A stretch of 64,000 bases of DNA from Phialocephala subalpina (GCA_900073065.1 FJOG01000062.1:7599-71598), one strand, 5' to 3'; shown: positions 48,020 to 60,276, counted from the first letter of the stretch. Numbers and translations: made by a program. The notes: a model not told the origin generated them from the sequence alone.

Positions 48020-50130
48020 AACATACAATGTACGCGCGAATGATGAAAGTGCCTTGCACTTGGGGTTCATGCGAAATGAACCAACGACAGTAGTAGGGCC
48101 ATCCGAACAGACTTGCTCATGATTTGGGATCGCTGTTAACAATGTCCAAACGGCAGATTATGTATCAAGGAGAGGGTTGTATTAACGTGACAGGATTTGA
48201 ATAGCAACAAGAAATCGTAGGAAGAGGGTGGGTTTGGATCATGGTGATGTTCTTGAAGCGTTCTTGAATGTCCCTAACTTCTTGGTGACTGTGCGGACAA
48301 ACGTTCTCAAGAACGATATGGGGATAAGGTTAGCGGTGGCGTCTTGAATGATGTGCTCTCCGCGGCGGAGAATTCGGAGAAAAACGCAGCGAAATCGTTC
48401 TCCGTGTACGATTTGTTGTTGTTCTTGGAGTTGTTTAGAGGTGTTGGACTTGGGCAGGTCAGTTGAAAGGCATTTTGGACCTCCCGTTTCTGCACCGATA
48501 TTCTCCTCCGTTCAACCCCGCAACAACTCCATCACGCATCCACAGGTACGAGGGAACATTGAACGCCCATTGGAGCTATGCTAATTGATTATCTAGGAAT
48601 ACAATTGGGAATAAGATTGACTCGTACTGTACCTCTCCGGAGCCGTCCTGTCGGCGCAGGTCGCAACTCTTCAATGCCGAGATGTCCTACCCAATTCTTC
48701 GAATCTCCCCACGACAAGACTCTTCTCGCAGAGCAACGAACGACCTTCCATACTAAGACTTGATCGCATACAAAAGGAAACAAAGATCGCTACGAGGACA
48801 CCGCGACGTGGCTTACTTCGCCAGGCACCACCTCTGACGCCGAGCAAACCCCTACCAGAGAGAGATACGCGATCAATGGACGAGCATACGCGCAAACGGG
48901 CTGTTATGAAGACATTTTCCACTTGTGGTATATCTAAACGGGTCTCGAATCTTCCAGCTGCTTTACACCTTGGCTTCTGTTAATATGACACGTCGGAGGG
49001 GTTCACAGAGCTGCGGATGGCCCTTCTCCCAAGTTTTCCTTCACTGGGCAGAATACTTCTTCACGATCGAGAGAAGACCAGAAGGGACAGCAGTATTGAG
49101 CTTGATTGTATCCGCGAGCCCTCTGGAGCCATTGAGCTTGATTCCATTTCCGTTTCTCTCCTCGATGACGCGTTTCCACGCTGGCTCGCTGCGAAGATCG
49201 AAGCCAATGTCCCGGGTTCTTTTGTGACATCAGTATCACTTTCTGTGGTCGCCTTGGGATATACACTCAACGTTGAACTCCGGAAATACGGATCCTGCTC
49301 GGCTCGGGCCTGGTAGCGAAGCTGCAATCGGTCACGAGGAAAGGTGAAGGTGCTGGTACATTGGGTTAAGCTGGCTCCGGCTGCGACCCTTGAGTCTCTT
49401 ACTGTCGAACATGCATAGACAAACATTCTATTACGCTCTGTCCATGGTCTTAGTGGTCCATGGCAGCCCCGCCCACTGATGCACACTGTCGCTATCTATC
49501 CCGTTGGAGTTGGCATGCCTTCTGGTGGCATTCTCCTGCTGAAACCTAAATGTACTGCCTCGAAGTTCGAAACTAGCAAGGACCGGTGTTGAGTTTGGCT
49601 ACATGACCTGCGCTGCACGCTCTAAACGGCTTACTACTATTCTGCGTGCGATTCCTGGTAAGCTTGTGTCGTTCCGCCGCCAACACCTTTTTTAACTAGT
49701 TTCCCGCCAACCCGTCTCGTGGTCGCGAAATCTGGCTCTAGTTTCTGTTTCCAGATATTAGAAATGCGGATTCAATGTCATCGTAACAAGGAGAACAACC
49801 TAGAGGCCGCGTTCGCCTATCAGCACATATGTTTGCCTACTTTCTTTTACTCGCTTGCTGTCTGAACACTGGAGTGATTAGAAACGTTCATCAAAATTGA
49901 ATTATGATCCCGCTTGTCTGAATCGCACCTCCCTCACTTTGGTTCAAGCTAGGTTCATCCCGCAACAGTGTCAAGAACCCCTTCTACCGCAAGTTCGAAA
50001 GAACGGCTCATTCTTTTCGTTAGAGCTAAGTATTTCCCACTTAAAACTTCAACCTTACTTTCCTTTCCTCTTTCCAATTTTCCGCTCGTCTTCCTTCATC
50101 CACCGCAAACTTCCCCCATAACTGTCAATC
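48020..50130. other. Two kilobases without a recognised gene
   Basis: The overlapping ORFs on both strands have no domain. One plus-strand stretch near 48,240-48,450 reads like protein in pieces (AFLNVPNFLVTVRTNVLKND, FSVYDLLLFLELFRGVGLGQ), with a stop between, and may be a fragment of a decayed gene I cannot name. Confidence 0.4.
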
Positions 50131-52021
50131 ATGTTCCTCTCGGTCATGGGATACAACGCCGCCGCTCTCTTCGGCTTTGCGGTTCCATCTCTCTTCGCTA
50201 TCGCTGCCTCAGTGCCTGCAGACATACCCCCAAGGGTCGACCTAGGATATGCCATCCACCAAGCCAGCTTAAATGTACAGTTTCCGGCCCCATTCTACTT
50301 CCATTTCTAATGAAACCGCAGTTCACTAACAATCCATACCCTTATTACAACTTCTCCAACATTCGTTATGGCCAAGCTCCGGTCGGTGAGCTGCGTTGGA
50401 AGGCCCCCCTTCCCATCAATGCTCACGACCGCAACCAGACCGTTAACGAAGGTCAGACTGGTGTCATCCCTACTCAGGTTAAACCAGGTGAGTCTCATTG
50501 TATGTATATAAGCTGCTTCTCTAAAAGCTCTTTAGTATGGTACGGACTCGAGCAGCCCTTTCTCACAAAATGGCTAGCGGACGAGGAATTCGCGGATCCA
50601 GCCATATTCAATTCCGCTGTCTCTAATTTCACTGTCCCAGCTCCAGATCCTCGTGAGTCGAAGACTGCCTAGCCCTTGATGTCATTGTCCCAGAGAAGAT
50701 CTTCAAATCGACTGATCGCAAGGCTCCTGTCCTTGTGTGGATACATGGAGGTGGATACGCATTCGGGGATAAGACGTCGGAGGGAAATCCTGCAACCTTC
50801 ATTGCCAAGAGCGAGCTTAATGGAGCCGACGGTGTTGTCTTTGTCTCAATTAACTACCGCCTCGGGCTTTTTGTATGTTCGACAAAAATTCCTTGGAGTT
50901 ACAACTGACATTTACAGGGCTGGCTCTCTGGAGACGACAATGTGACTGCCAATGTAGGTCTGCTTGACCAAAGGTTGGCTCTCGAATGGGTGCAGGAAAA
51001 CATACACCGTTTCGGAGGCGACCCATCCCGCGTTACCGTCATGGGTGAATCAGCCGGAGGAGGATCTATAATGCATCACATCACTTCATATGGAGGCAAA
51101 GGCTCTACACCACTGTTCCACCAGGCCATCATCCAGAGCCCTGCATTTCAACCTTTCGTACCGCAGCAGAGTAAAATCCTCTTCGATTGGGTTCTGGGAA
51201 ACGCTTCAGCGGTTGCTAATAAGCAAATCACCTCCGCACAGGACCTCCGTGCTTTATCATTCGAGGAACTTCGTGCTGTCAATGCCCTCATGGTGGGGAA
51301 ATCACCGTATGGAAGGCTGACCTTTGGACCCGTTGTCGATCCAAGCCCGAATTCCTACGTTCCTGACTTCCCCATACGCCTGATCAGCCAAAAGAAATTC
51401 CACGATGTCCCTGTCATGGTTTCACAGACCGCACACGAGGGTCGAGTTTTCACGCCACCATTCGACTATTCCGAGGACCAGAACATGCGCGAAATCCAAG
51501 AACTCTTTCCAACAGCCAACAGCTCGGTAATTGAAGAAATTAGCCAGACACTCTATCCTCAAGTCTATGATGGAACGCATGGGTACAAGAACAAGATCGA
51601 ACGATCCAATACCGTCATATCTGATTTGTTAGTTGGATGCAACGCATATTACCTATCCAAAACACTCTCACGTGCATACGGCTACGTTTTTGACATCGAG
51701 CCTAAAGTGCATGCCGAGGATGTCGACTGGCAATTCGACAATGGAGATATTGAGGAGGACGTGGCTGGAATAACTATAGATCATACCATTGCAGACGCCA
51801 TGCAGAAGTATATCACAGCCTTTGCGATGGGTGGTGTGCCAGTAGCCGAAGGATTGCCGACATTTTCCGAGTATGGAAAGAATTATACAGTGTCGGATAT
51901 CACTGATGTCTTCGATGACGAGGAATACGAAAACCTAGGACGCCATGTAAGAGATCCCGCTGCAAGACCTCAGTGCAATTTTTGGGCGGCAGCACCTTTC
52001 TATGATGCAGGCTCATCCTAG
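50131..52021 (+). CDS. Type-B carboxylesterase/lipase, probably broken by a 1-bp deletion
   Basis: Exons 50131-50274, 50322-50487, 50536-50872 and 50918-52021 fit canonical small introns. The enzyme is a secreted serine esterase (N-terminal hydrophobic leader). Motifs: RYGQAPVGELRWKAP, HGGGYAFGDKT (oxyanion hole), FVSINYRLGLFGWLSG, DQRLALEWVQENIHRFGGDP, and the nucleophile elbow GESAGGGS. At about 50,653 the conserved ESEDCLALDVIVP reads only if one base is added: the sequence gagtcgaagactgc needs gagtcggaagactgc. Adding it also restores intron phase 0 at 50,872, so the lesion is a single-base deletion in the genome or in the assembly. All other codons are open to the TAG at 52,019-52,021. 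Confidence 0.85.
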
Positions 52022-52470
52022 AGGAGCTCTGCATGTTCATCTCAACTAATTCGTCGTCTATCGTCAAATGAGGAGGGCCGGGAAAGCCCAGCCGGGGCTG
52101 GAAGGTTGAGAACACTTTGCGTGGATGGAGGTCAAGGGGTACATTCTTGGGAACAAAGCATTTTGACACACTCCGTCATGGGTGCGGTCACATCGCGCTG
52201 ATCACGATACACTGTTAGAATGCAAGTTTTTTTTGTGTGTTTAGTCTCATTTTCAAAGACCCAATCTAATCCGTACAAGTTTGCTGGAGTACCAGCCGCA
52301 ATATAAAGTGCCAAAGGGTATCCGCATACAAGAGTGAACTCCACAAGTACTCAACAATACAATGCCATCCCAACCACCACCCATGCGTTCAATGCTCTCA
52401 GACCAGAAATCAAAAACTCTACAAGCAAACAAAGAGTACCAGTAAGTCTGGGACATCCAGCCACCGCCTC
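52022..52470. other. Convergent intergenic region
   Basis: The 3' ends of the esterase (+) and the 432-residue gene (-) face each other; no gene was seen. Confidence 0.5.
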
Positions 52471-54138
52471 TCAACAAGCTGAACTGTTTGGGTTGGGAGC
52501 ACACTTGATCTTATCCTCGAAATCAGGAGCCATGCCCGTATCCATCAAGTCAAAGAACTGCTCATCAGTCCTAGCCTCGATCCAGTCCTTCATACGTCTC
52601 TTTTCTGCATCGACCATCGCAGCTCTGAATCCTTCCATGAATCGATCCGTATCCTCGTCGAACACACACAGACAGTATTCCTTGTTGACTCTCAACATTT
52701 GGAGTGTAGCTTCGAAGAAGGCTTGGCTGCATGCCCATGGGAAGGCGGGAGGGAACATGTTGGAGAGGTAGTCGAACGCTCGGCGCAAGGTGGCGATGTC
52801 GCGGTATCGAGTCGGCTTTGCTTCCTTCCATTCTTGCTCGACCTCCTTGGTGGCAGCGATGAGGTGTTTGGCTCGGATATCGTGGCTAAGGCTTCGGTGC
52901 CATCGGAGCTCAGTCTTGACAGAAACGGGGATGGATCTGTAGGTCTTGACGTCGCCACGAGTATTTGAAACGGCAAAGTAGATATTTTCCATGACCTGTG
53001 GTATTCGTTAGAATCCTTGGTAGCAGAACATTGGAGCAGCGCTTTCAAACTCCCAGCCTTGCCGGGACCTTCTTCCTTTAGGCCCCGAAGCACCCTTCTC
53101 GAGAACAAGGAGCAATGGTTGGCCAATACCGGGAACCCTTTCGGATCTTTACTGCATGCATGCGGTCCCTAAGCCTGGCTTCACCTCCTCCATTGTCCTT
53201 GATAAGCTGATAGATTGAAAACGCTGGCTGGGAAGAGCGAGAAATGGGAACTTACAGCGTAGGCAGAAACGATCTCGTTACCATCATATGCATTGTATGG
53301 GTAATCAGTTACATCCTCCTTGTAGTACTCCCGAGTTCTATTTTCACTGCCATCGGCCACTCTTGTCTCAGTCTGGACACGATTGACACGGTCCCAGTCG
53401 ATGTAGCCCGCAAGAGAATCACCTTTCTACAAAGACCAATTAGTATTGCTCTATCAAAAGTGGAAACAAGACCTAGAGAGCTTGCCTTGATCTCATTCAA
53501 GAACAACATAAGTTGATCATGATCGAAGTTCTTAGCTAGCATGGCGGCGGCACCAGCTTGTTCCAGGCGCTTCTCGTGGTACACACGATCCAATGGACTT
53601 TGGAGATCCTCGATTTTGACACCAAATGGAAGGTGACTGAGGGGATTAGCAGGTTCTTCCGATGTGTCGGATTTGACAGAAGGCGCAGCATCAGAGAGCG
53701 CAGCCTCAATCTCCGCGAATGTGTTGTCAGAGTCGTGGCCTTCATCTTCTCGTCCTGTAGCAGCCTTTCTTTTGCGGGGTGTACTCTTGCTGGGCTCTGA
53801 TCGTGGATCTTCGGGGTGCTTTCGCCGTCCGTAATACCATGGGTAGAGGGACGAGATTTGGCCTGGGTTCAACTCTGTCTTGCTGTAGAGTCTGATTCTT
53901 GGCGTAGGCGCCTTCGGTGTCTCCTCCGGCTCGAGTTCGATCTCTGAGTCGGAGGCTCCTCCGGGCGTAGTGGGCTGTGCCTTTCTCGTGGAGTTAGATT
54001 TGATGGCAAACTTCGTCTTCTTGGGCGTCTGTGGTGCGGCTTTTCTCGGACTTGCCGTCTGCAGGTTTCGCGTTAGCTGTGCGCAGACATTGTAGAAGGA
54101 TGAATTACCTTCTTGAGGATGGGGGTTCCTGGCGCCAT
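52471..54138 (-). CDS. Conserved fungal protein of unknown function (432 residues)
   Basis: Exons 54109-54138, 53486-54058, 53256-53426 and 52471-52995 all join in phase 0. The intron after LFLNEIK uses a GC donor (AAG|GCAAGC) with a TAG acceptor, a rare but accepted GC-AG intron. The N-terminus is basic and low-complexity (TASPRKAAPQTPKKTKFAIK), then acidic (SDSEIELEPEETPKAP), suggesting a disordered, perhaps nuclear, tail. A conserved-looking body follows: ISSLYPWYYGRRKHPED, HDQLMLFLNEIK, AGYIDWDRVNRV, and a helical C-terminal half (LRWHRSLSHDIRAKHLIAATKEVEQEW, AFPWACSQAFFEATLQMLRVNKEYCLCVFD). No family is recognised. The frame is intact, so it looks functional. Confidence 0.8.
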
Positions 54139-55808
54139 TGTGCTTGTGATTGGGGTTTGTGGGAAGATCTTGAAGACTTTCGTCAATTCATAAAAGCCCA
54201 ATGCCTAATAAGGGCTCGTTCTTTGTGCAAGGTTCCTTGAATTACGCGAGACAAAAGGGGGGCAATGCCAAGATATTCTGCGACCAAGAGCTCCAAGGCC
54301 CGAAGGTGTTGCAAAAGTCTTTGTTGTTGGATGGTGCAGGATTGTGGAGGTTGGAGATCGGAGCACAGAAGAGGTTCTATTTTTGCGCGTTTGTTTTTCT
54401 TTCAAAGGTGAGGCTATTCGCGCCCCAGACGCTAGTCAGTGATCACGCGAAGACTGATACTCCGATCCGAATTCAGACGCCATGCTGAATCGAGGGCACG
54501 GACGAATGTTAGAATTCGTTTGCGTGCCTACCGCATGGAGATGGTTTAAGGACATCGTTAAGCTTCACATCGCATTCATGGTGGAAGGAGCGTTCCGGGT
54601 GGGAAGACTGGTTGTCTGTTTTCAAATATCATCCACGAAGCTACTTTCATTTACCTAACTATCAGTGGTTTTCTGGGATACGCCCCGCAATTCTTAATAT
54701 CGGGAAGTCTCAGATCTCATGCCCCAAAATACCTTGTCTTTGCCATGAAATGCTATTGCACTTTTCTCGCTACACTACACTCGTGCATTGGAGTAACTTC
54801 TACCTTTCGGCTTCATGAACATCTAGAATTCGACAAACGCAAAGAGAATCAGGGACAATAGGAATTTTTGAAAGGCCAAGAACTTCGAAATACAATAGCC
54901 GAAGAGAGGCTGTAACCTACCCTTTTGCGCAAGTGCCTCAAGAAACGGACAACTTGCCTCGGCGGGAGACAAAGGTCTCGAGGGAAAGGGAAGCTAGTCT
55001 CAACAGAAATGAATTTATTACAACCACAGCGTGTTTGGAAATGCATGTGCACGCAAGTAGCAATTGATGTTTAGGTTTGCAGCAGTCAGCCAGACCGCCG
55101 ATGCATGCAGCGCAGCTACATATGGCCTCGGGATCGCATTTGTAGTCTTATCAGTATCTTGGCTAGGACTTGGCATTATTGGCAGCTTGCCATTATTGGC
55201 AGCTGAGTAAAGCTCTGCCACTTTCAATCGTTCCATTGGCTTTGGAGGCTTGGCAAACACAAGAGGTACATCACGAGTGATAGCAGAGGTGAAAGGGGCG
55301 TATTATATTGCCTAGCTCTAACATTTGTACAGCTGAGAAAACAGGCTCTTAGATTCACCGCTTGAGTCCGAGGTGATTCATCAAGAACAACGATACAGAT
55401 GAAAGCCGCAAGTGTAGGCAAGCTGCGAAGATAGCAAGCGTGAGATCAGGATGGATGAAGCCCTCGAATTGATCAACGAAAGCTGGATATCACTAGTCAA
55501 TAGCATATCTTGCTTTGTCGATGTTGCCTAGTTGCAAAAATTGCCGCTTCATTGCAGAGAGAAGGGCGCCAATGTTATTGTTCTCGTCATGCAGAGCAAG
55601 TAACTCTCACGATGGTGGAGAGTGAGAACTGCACAGGAGCTGTCGGCCGCCTTCCGCCATCTGAAGCTGAGAAGACAAGATTGCATGCCGAGTTGACCGT
55701 CCCCAAGTGGCAGAGAGCATCCATGTATAAATGCAGCTGTGGATCCAAGGTGGAAATTTACTCGACATTACCAACACTTCATCGCTCTACGAAAGCAAGG
55801 AGATCAAA
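54139..55808. other. Intergenic DNA with a 15-bp direct repeat
   Basis: No gene was seen. cattattggcagctt near 55,173-55,187 recurs at 55,190-55,204 with one mismatch at the end. The ORFs at 55,018-55,260 and 55,510-55,932 show no domain features. Confidence 0.45.
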
Positions 55809-56722
55809 ATGCTTTCGTTTTTCTTCTTCACTTGGTACACCCTTGGCTTTTCAGCACTTGCATCTGCTACTTCAGCACCCGAGGCCGAAGAAACATACAT
55901 CGAGTGCGGGACTGCCGCTGGAAGCACCTTGAAACTAGCAAATGTCGACGACGTGAACTGCGTTACGCTTCAGCAACTCGTTGAGCCATACGCAGGTAAG
56001 GTCTTCAGTCATGCACTTCAAGACGACGGCTCTTGGTTGACCACCGTATCCAACACAACCATTGAGGAAGCTGAAGCCGACAGTCAGCTTTCGGTACAGC
56101 GCACGAACGAGGAGCTGGACGATCTCACAGTACTTGACATCCCCTGCCGCACCCATGTGGAGACTTGGTTCACTACCAATAATTGGGGATACTGGTCAAA
56201 TACCTGGAAGCAGATTGGTGGTTGCTACCATTGCAAGGATTGTAATTATGCAGCATCGAGTTCAGCATCGGTGACACAGGTAAGTGCCTCGGGGATTTAT
56301 GAACCTTCAATATGCTCAGACTAACGCTTGAAAAGTCGTGATCAGTCGGTCTTGGAGCAGACTTCGACCTCGCAATCAGCGCATCATTCGGATATTCTTG
56401 GGGCCAAACCAAAACGATCCAGAATACCTTCACCTGCAACTGGAAGAACGAAGGCTATGGATGCCATTCCATCTGGTTCCAGCCCTTGATGTCTTATCAT
56501 AACGGATGGCCCAATTGGCAGGTTCGTGCTTACAATCCTGCTGCTTGTGGTTTCACTGTCACCGGCCACAAAGCAGCTTATGCCAATGTCAATGCGTATC
56601 CTGTGAATGATGGGAGCGTCCATTCTGGGAATTGGGGTTGTGATAGCGGTTGTCAGGGATCTGATCATCGCCAGTGCAAGTACAAGAATACCGGTGGTCC
56701 TCTGTGGCCAGCGTCCAATTAG
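55809..56722 (+). CDS. Secreted cysteine-rich protein of unknown function
   Basis: The ATG at 55809 gives a hydrophobic leader (MLSFFFFTWYTLGFSALASA). An N-terminal region with a few Cys is followed by CRTHVETWFTTNNWGYWSNT and a GGCYHCKDC cluster. A C-terminal domain (GLGADFDLAISASFGYSWGQ, FTCNWKNEGYGCHSIWFQP, WGCDSGCQGSDHRQCKYK) is rich in Cys, Trp and Gly and alternates in a beta-strand-like way. Splicing is ambiguous. The perfect donor GTAAGT at 56280 with AAAAG gives an in-frame TGA at 56339, and with the later CAG (56345) a frameshift. A weak donor GTGCCT at 56284 with that CAG gives an intact product. I do not recognise the family. Function unknown; extracellular location is inferred from the leader. 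Confidence 0.65.
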
Positions 56723-56944
56723 GCGGTGAGCTGCATGAGAGGGGATTTAAGTGGTGATTTGGATTGTCGGGTGCCGAAGTAAGGATTCTGAGAAGGAGGT
56801 GTTGTATTACTAGAACGGACAATCTAGCTAGGAAACGTTGGAGCTGGGGTTTGGAGAGGCAGTTGATAGTAGATTTAATTTGGGCCAAAGGAGCAAGAAG
56901 GATACCTTACAGATTGAGTATTATACAGTGCGAAGTGGTGGGCC

Positions 56945-58417
56945 TCAGTGGTGTTCGTCTCCATCCTCGAAACTCTCCTCGTCATCGTCTTGATCCTCAT
57001 CCCATGCTTCCCCTTGACTGCTTCCCTGCGCTCCTCCACGATGCTCCGCAACATAGCCTTGCAGCCTCCATAATTTCGACTGCAGCTCTACAGTCATATT
57101 CTTGTGCTTCAAGGCAACCAACTCCCGATCGAACATCCCGTTACCAAAACTCTTCTTCAACTCGGCCAGCTTCTCCCGTCCCAGAAGAATTCTCAAGTTG
57201 TACACAGGCACCTTTTTCTTTTTCTTCTTCTCCCCACCCTTCAAGCCACCCTCCATGCCCAGATCCAGAGTCGAATATTCCGTCGGTTCACTGACACTCT
57301 CCACATTGGGGCGTCCGCCTGTCCAAAGGAAAGCCGCGACCTGAGGCTTGCTCGCAGCATCTTCCCAATCCACACACCCAACCAAGTAGCCTCTCTTCAC
57401 ATTCCCCAAATCCATAAGATGCTCAACAACACGACGACGCATGAGCTCCAGCACGAAATCTGCCATGTCCGGCCTCCACTTCAATCCACCAACCATTCTC
57501 ATAGCTTCCTTCACGCTCTTGATATGTGTCGGTATCAACTTGTGATGTACTCGCTGACTGTTTCCGCCTCTGGTCTTGTAGTAACCTCCTAAGGGATTCT
57601 GTATTGAATCAAGTGCTCTCTTGCTGGAGAGAGTATAGCCTGTGACCCCCCCAATAGCTCCCAATTCGTCTCCTGACTCATCTACTCTCTTGCCTTTGCG
57701 AGTCAAGCTTGTTGGTAGGAAGCATGGGCCGCCTGTCTCGGGATGTGCTAAGATTTTGAAGTCTTGTAGAAAGTATTTTGGTAAGGAGGTACCTGTTAAG
57801 CCGCATGTTCGAACGGGAGTGCCGAGTGCTAGAGCAAAGGGGTTTTTGGCTAGTTCCCTCTGGAGCTGGGTGCGAGATTCAGACGGAGGTTGTTTGGTGG
57901 CTCGGTGCTTTTCCTTTGCCAGCAGACGGGCTGGGTTCATTAGGGGAGATAGTGGAAAGTCCCATGTAGCTTGTGCTTCCGCTTTGGGTGCAGGAGGTGA
58001 TCGTGCTCTCTCGGAAGAGGAAACATCGTGAATGTCTGTTGCTGTATCGTCCCTCAAGGAGCTGTTCCGAACACCCTCCCCCTCAGGAGCATTCGAGGAG
58101 ACCACACCATCGCGATTGATCAATCCTACATCGATATCATCAATGTGGGGCCGCCAGAGAACCTTCTGTTCTGGCTCTGCATCATTGGTTGGACTTTGTT
58201 GCTGTTCATTGATGCTGGCTTGCTGAGGTACAAGCTTCGACGAACGCCGATTCGAATTGACGGTCGATGCTGTCGCTGCAGTCGTAAGCCTCCTCACGGC
58301 CCTGCTACCTCTGAATATCGTACATCTGTTCATACCACATGCTTCACTCGCAGATTCGTGGTAGAGTTGTTGTTGAAGTTGTTGTCTGAGGTCAAATTTA
58401 TTTCTTCGGCGAAACAT
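56945..58417 (-). CDS. Predicted mitochondrial fungal protein of unknown function
   Basis: A single uninterrupted frame of 490 codons from ATG 58417. A second Met at about 58336 (MNRCTIFRGSRAVRRLTTAA) begins a typical Arg-rich, acid-free mitochondrial presequence and may be the true start. A disordered middle (Gln/Ser-rich) is followed by a conserved-looking body: PFALALGTPVRTCGLTG, LPKYFLQDFKI, GYTLSSKRALDSI, MVGGLKWRPDMADFVLELMRRR, and VGCVDWEDAASKPQVAAFLWTG. A poly-Lys run (GEKKKKKKVPVYNLRILLG) and an acidic tail end it. No catalytic motif is recognised. It is transcribed away from ClpP, 90 bp apart by the longer start, so the two mitochondrial genes may share a bidirectional promoter. Confidence 0.75.
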   Translation of the reverse strand: MFRRRNKFDLRQQLQQQLYHESASEACGMNRCTIFRGSRAVRRLTTAATASTVNSNRRSSKLVPQQASINEQQQSPTNDAEPEQKVLWRPHIDDIDVGLINRDGVVSSNAPEGEGVRNSSLRDDTATDIHDVSSSERARSPPAPKAEAQATWDFPLSPLMNPARLLAKEKHRATKQPPSESRTQLQRELAKNPFALALGTPVRTCGLTGTSLPKYFLQDFKILAHPETGGPCFLPTSLTRKGKRVDESGDELGAIGGVTGYTLSSKRALDSIQNPLGGYYKTRGGNSQRVHHKLIPTHIKSVKEAMRMVGGLKWRPDMADFVLELMRRRVVEHLMDLGNVKRGYLVGCVDWEDAASKPQVAAFLWTGGRPNVESVSEPTEYSTLDLGMEGGLKGGEKKKKKKVPVYNLRILLGREKLAELKKSFGNGMFDRELVALKHKNMTVELQSKLWRLQGYVAEHRGGAQGSSQGEAWDEDQDDDEESFEDGDEHH

Positions 58418-58507
58418 CAAACCGAGGCGCGCTTTGAACTTTCATCGCGTCTCCCAACTTCGAACATCTTTTTGACCTGGTCCAACATCCGCAACACACC
58501 ATTGACC
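58418..58507. promoter_or_regulatory. Short divergent promoter between two mitochondrial-protein genes
   Basis: Ninety bases (or about 170 if the downstream Met is used) separate the start codons of the minus-strand mitochondrial protein and ClpP. No TATA box is evident. Shared control is inferred from spacing only. Confidence 0.4.
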
Positions 58508-59277
58508 ATGTTCACAACCAGAATATTACGAGCACCAGCTCGCAATGCCTTCCGAATAGGCATGCGATGCTTCTCGACCCAGCCATCACGATCAGAGCCA
58601 CCAAAAGCCTGGACGCCGATACCCTACATCACCGAGACCATCGTGAGGTGCCTCCGTCCTTGCGGACTCTACATCTGCTAACAATTCAGGGAGGCGGTTG
58701 GCGGCAGTCTGATATCTTCTCGAAACTCCTACAAGAACGAATCATCTGCCTCAATGGCGAAGTGAACGAAACCCTATCCGCAGCCATCGTGGCGCAACTC
58801 CTGTACCTCGAGTCCGACTCCCCAGAGAAAGCTATCACGTTGTACATCAATAGCCCTGGAGGATCGGTCACTGCTGGATTGGCTATCTACGATACGATGA
58901 CATATATACGGTCTCCTGTATCTACGGTGTGCGTTGGGCAGGCGGCGTCAATGGGATCTTTGTTATTATGTGGAGGGGAGAAGGGAAAGAGATTCTGTCT
59001 GCCGAATAGCAGTGTGATGGTGCATCAGCCGAGCGGAGGGTATTTTGGGCAGGCGAGTGATATTGCGATACATGCACAGGAGATATTGAGGGTTAGGAGG
59101 AAGTTGAATGAGATTTTCAAGAGGCATTTGACGAAGGAGCATTCGTTGGAGGATATTGAGAAGATGATGGAGCGCGATAGGTTCTTGAGCGCGGAGGAAG
59201 CTCTGGAATTGGGGATTATTGATGAGATCTTGGACCGGAGGATTGAGGACAAGAAAGAAGAAGTTAGTGAGAAATAA
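58508..59277 (+). CDS. clpP: ATP-dependent Clp protease proteolytic subunit, mitochondrial
   Basis: Exons 58508-58642 and 58690-59277 (47-bp intron, GTGAGG...CAG) give 240 residues. The first 45 form a mitochondrial presequence ([20 protein letters not shown]). The core follows bacterial Clp[40 protein letters not shown], the nucleophile Ser in [11 protein letters not shown] (about 132), His in VMVHQPSGG (about 157) and Asp in [12 protein letters not shown] (about 208). It degrades proteins in the matrix together with the ClpX unfoldase. Frame and catalytic triad are intact. It ends 52 bp before the convergent lipase-like gene. Confidence 0.96.
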
Positions 59278-59329
59278 ATGAATATAATTTCTGGTCAAAA
59301 TGGTATCAATCCCAACGCCTTGCCCACAA

Positions 59330-60276
59330 CTACAGCTTCGATTTCACAGCAGAGTCGTCAACTCTGGCCAGGATCCAGTCCCCAACATCCTTTGCAAACA
59401 CTGGCCTATCTTGCGGGAGATCAGCATGCAGTTGATGATACCATCCCTCATAGGACTTGAACTCCTTGTCCTCCACCTGGGTTTGTCTATCAAGCCACTT
59501 CTTGGCCTCTTCATAACTCGTTCCCTTGTCCTCTGTTCCATGACCCAACCAAATACTCTTGATACCAGGATTGAGCTTCGCGATTCCCTTGTTCAACTGC
59601 TCAGTCCTGTCCAACAAGCCTGACAATCCCTCGAGAGTTCCAGTATCATGGCACAACTTGTCATCCTTCAACGACTGGACAACCTCGGGATCCCTTGTCA
59701 AGTTCTCAGGTGGCAGAGGAGAATAGCGCTTCATATGCGGAAGCAGCTTGCCTGCCAATCTGCCAAAGAAGACTGTCACGGAACTGGGCTCGAATCCCTT
59801 GGGAAAAGCAATAAACGGAGCCTCCAACAACCATCCTCGAATCTCCTTTGTCAAATCCGCGTATTGTGGATCCGATGCCAGAATTATAGCTTCGCCGCCG
59901 CCCATGGAATGACCCATGACAAAGACTGGAATGTTCGAAGGTAGTTGAGTCTTGATGAAGGAAACAATGTCCGAGATCACCAAAGATGTTGGCCCCGTGT
60001 CGCCAATCTGGGATTTGTTGTGTACGGAACGGCCCCAGCCTCGTTGATCGAAACCATGGATCTCGATGCCGCGAGATGCGAGGGTGGGAAATAATTCGTA
60101 GTATCGGTTCATGTGGTCGCTGAAGCCGTGGATGAAGATGAGTTTGGCAACTGCTGGGCCATCCGGCTGCTATTGTCAGCTGGGACATTGAGGAGCGGAT
60201 GGGTACCAACTTTCCAGCTTTTGGTGTACAAGGTCATGTCACCAATCTGGTGTGTGCCTTCAATTTCGGTAGGCAT
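59330..60276 (-). CDS. Monoglyceride-lipase-like alpha/beta hydrolase
   Basis: Exons 60211-60276 and 59330-60169 give 301 residues. The join after SWK uses donor GTTGGT, which is not ideal but keeps phase and yields QPDGPAVAKLIFIHGFSDHMNR, the HG oxyanion region. The nucleophile elbow is VMGHSMGGGE (Ser about 110); the likely acid and base are Asp in GTEDKGTS (about 236) and His in EGWYHQLHAD (about 267). The GFDQRGWGRS loop and overall length match yeast Yju3 and mammalian monoglyceride lipase, which release fatty acid from monoacylglycerol. The frame is intact. Confidence 0.88.

Noticed and set aside
56764..57592. Plus-strand ORFs of 176 and 162 residues
   Set aside because: Reverse-strand shadows of the mitochondrial-protein gene.
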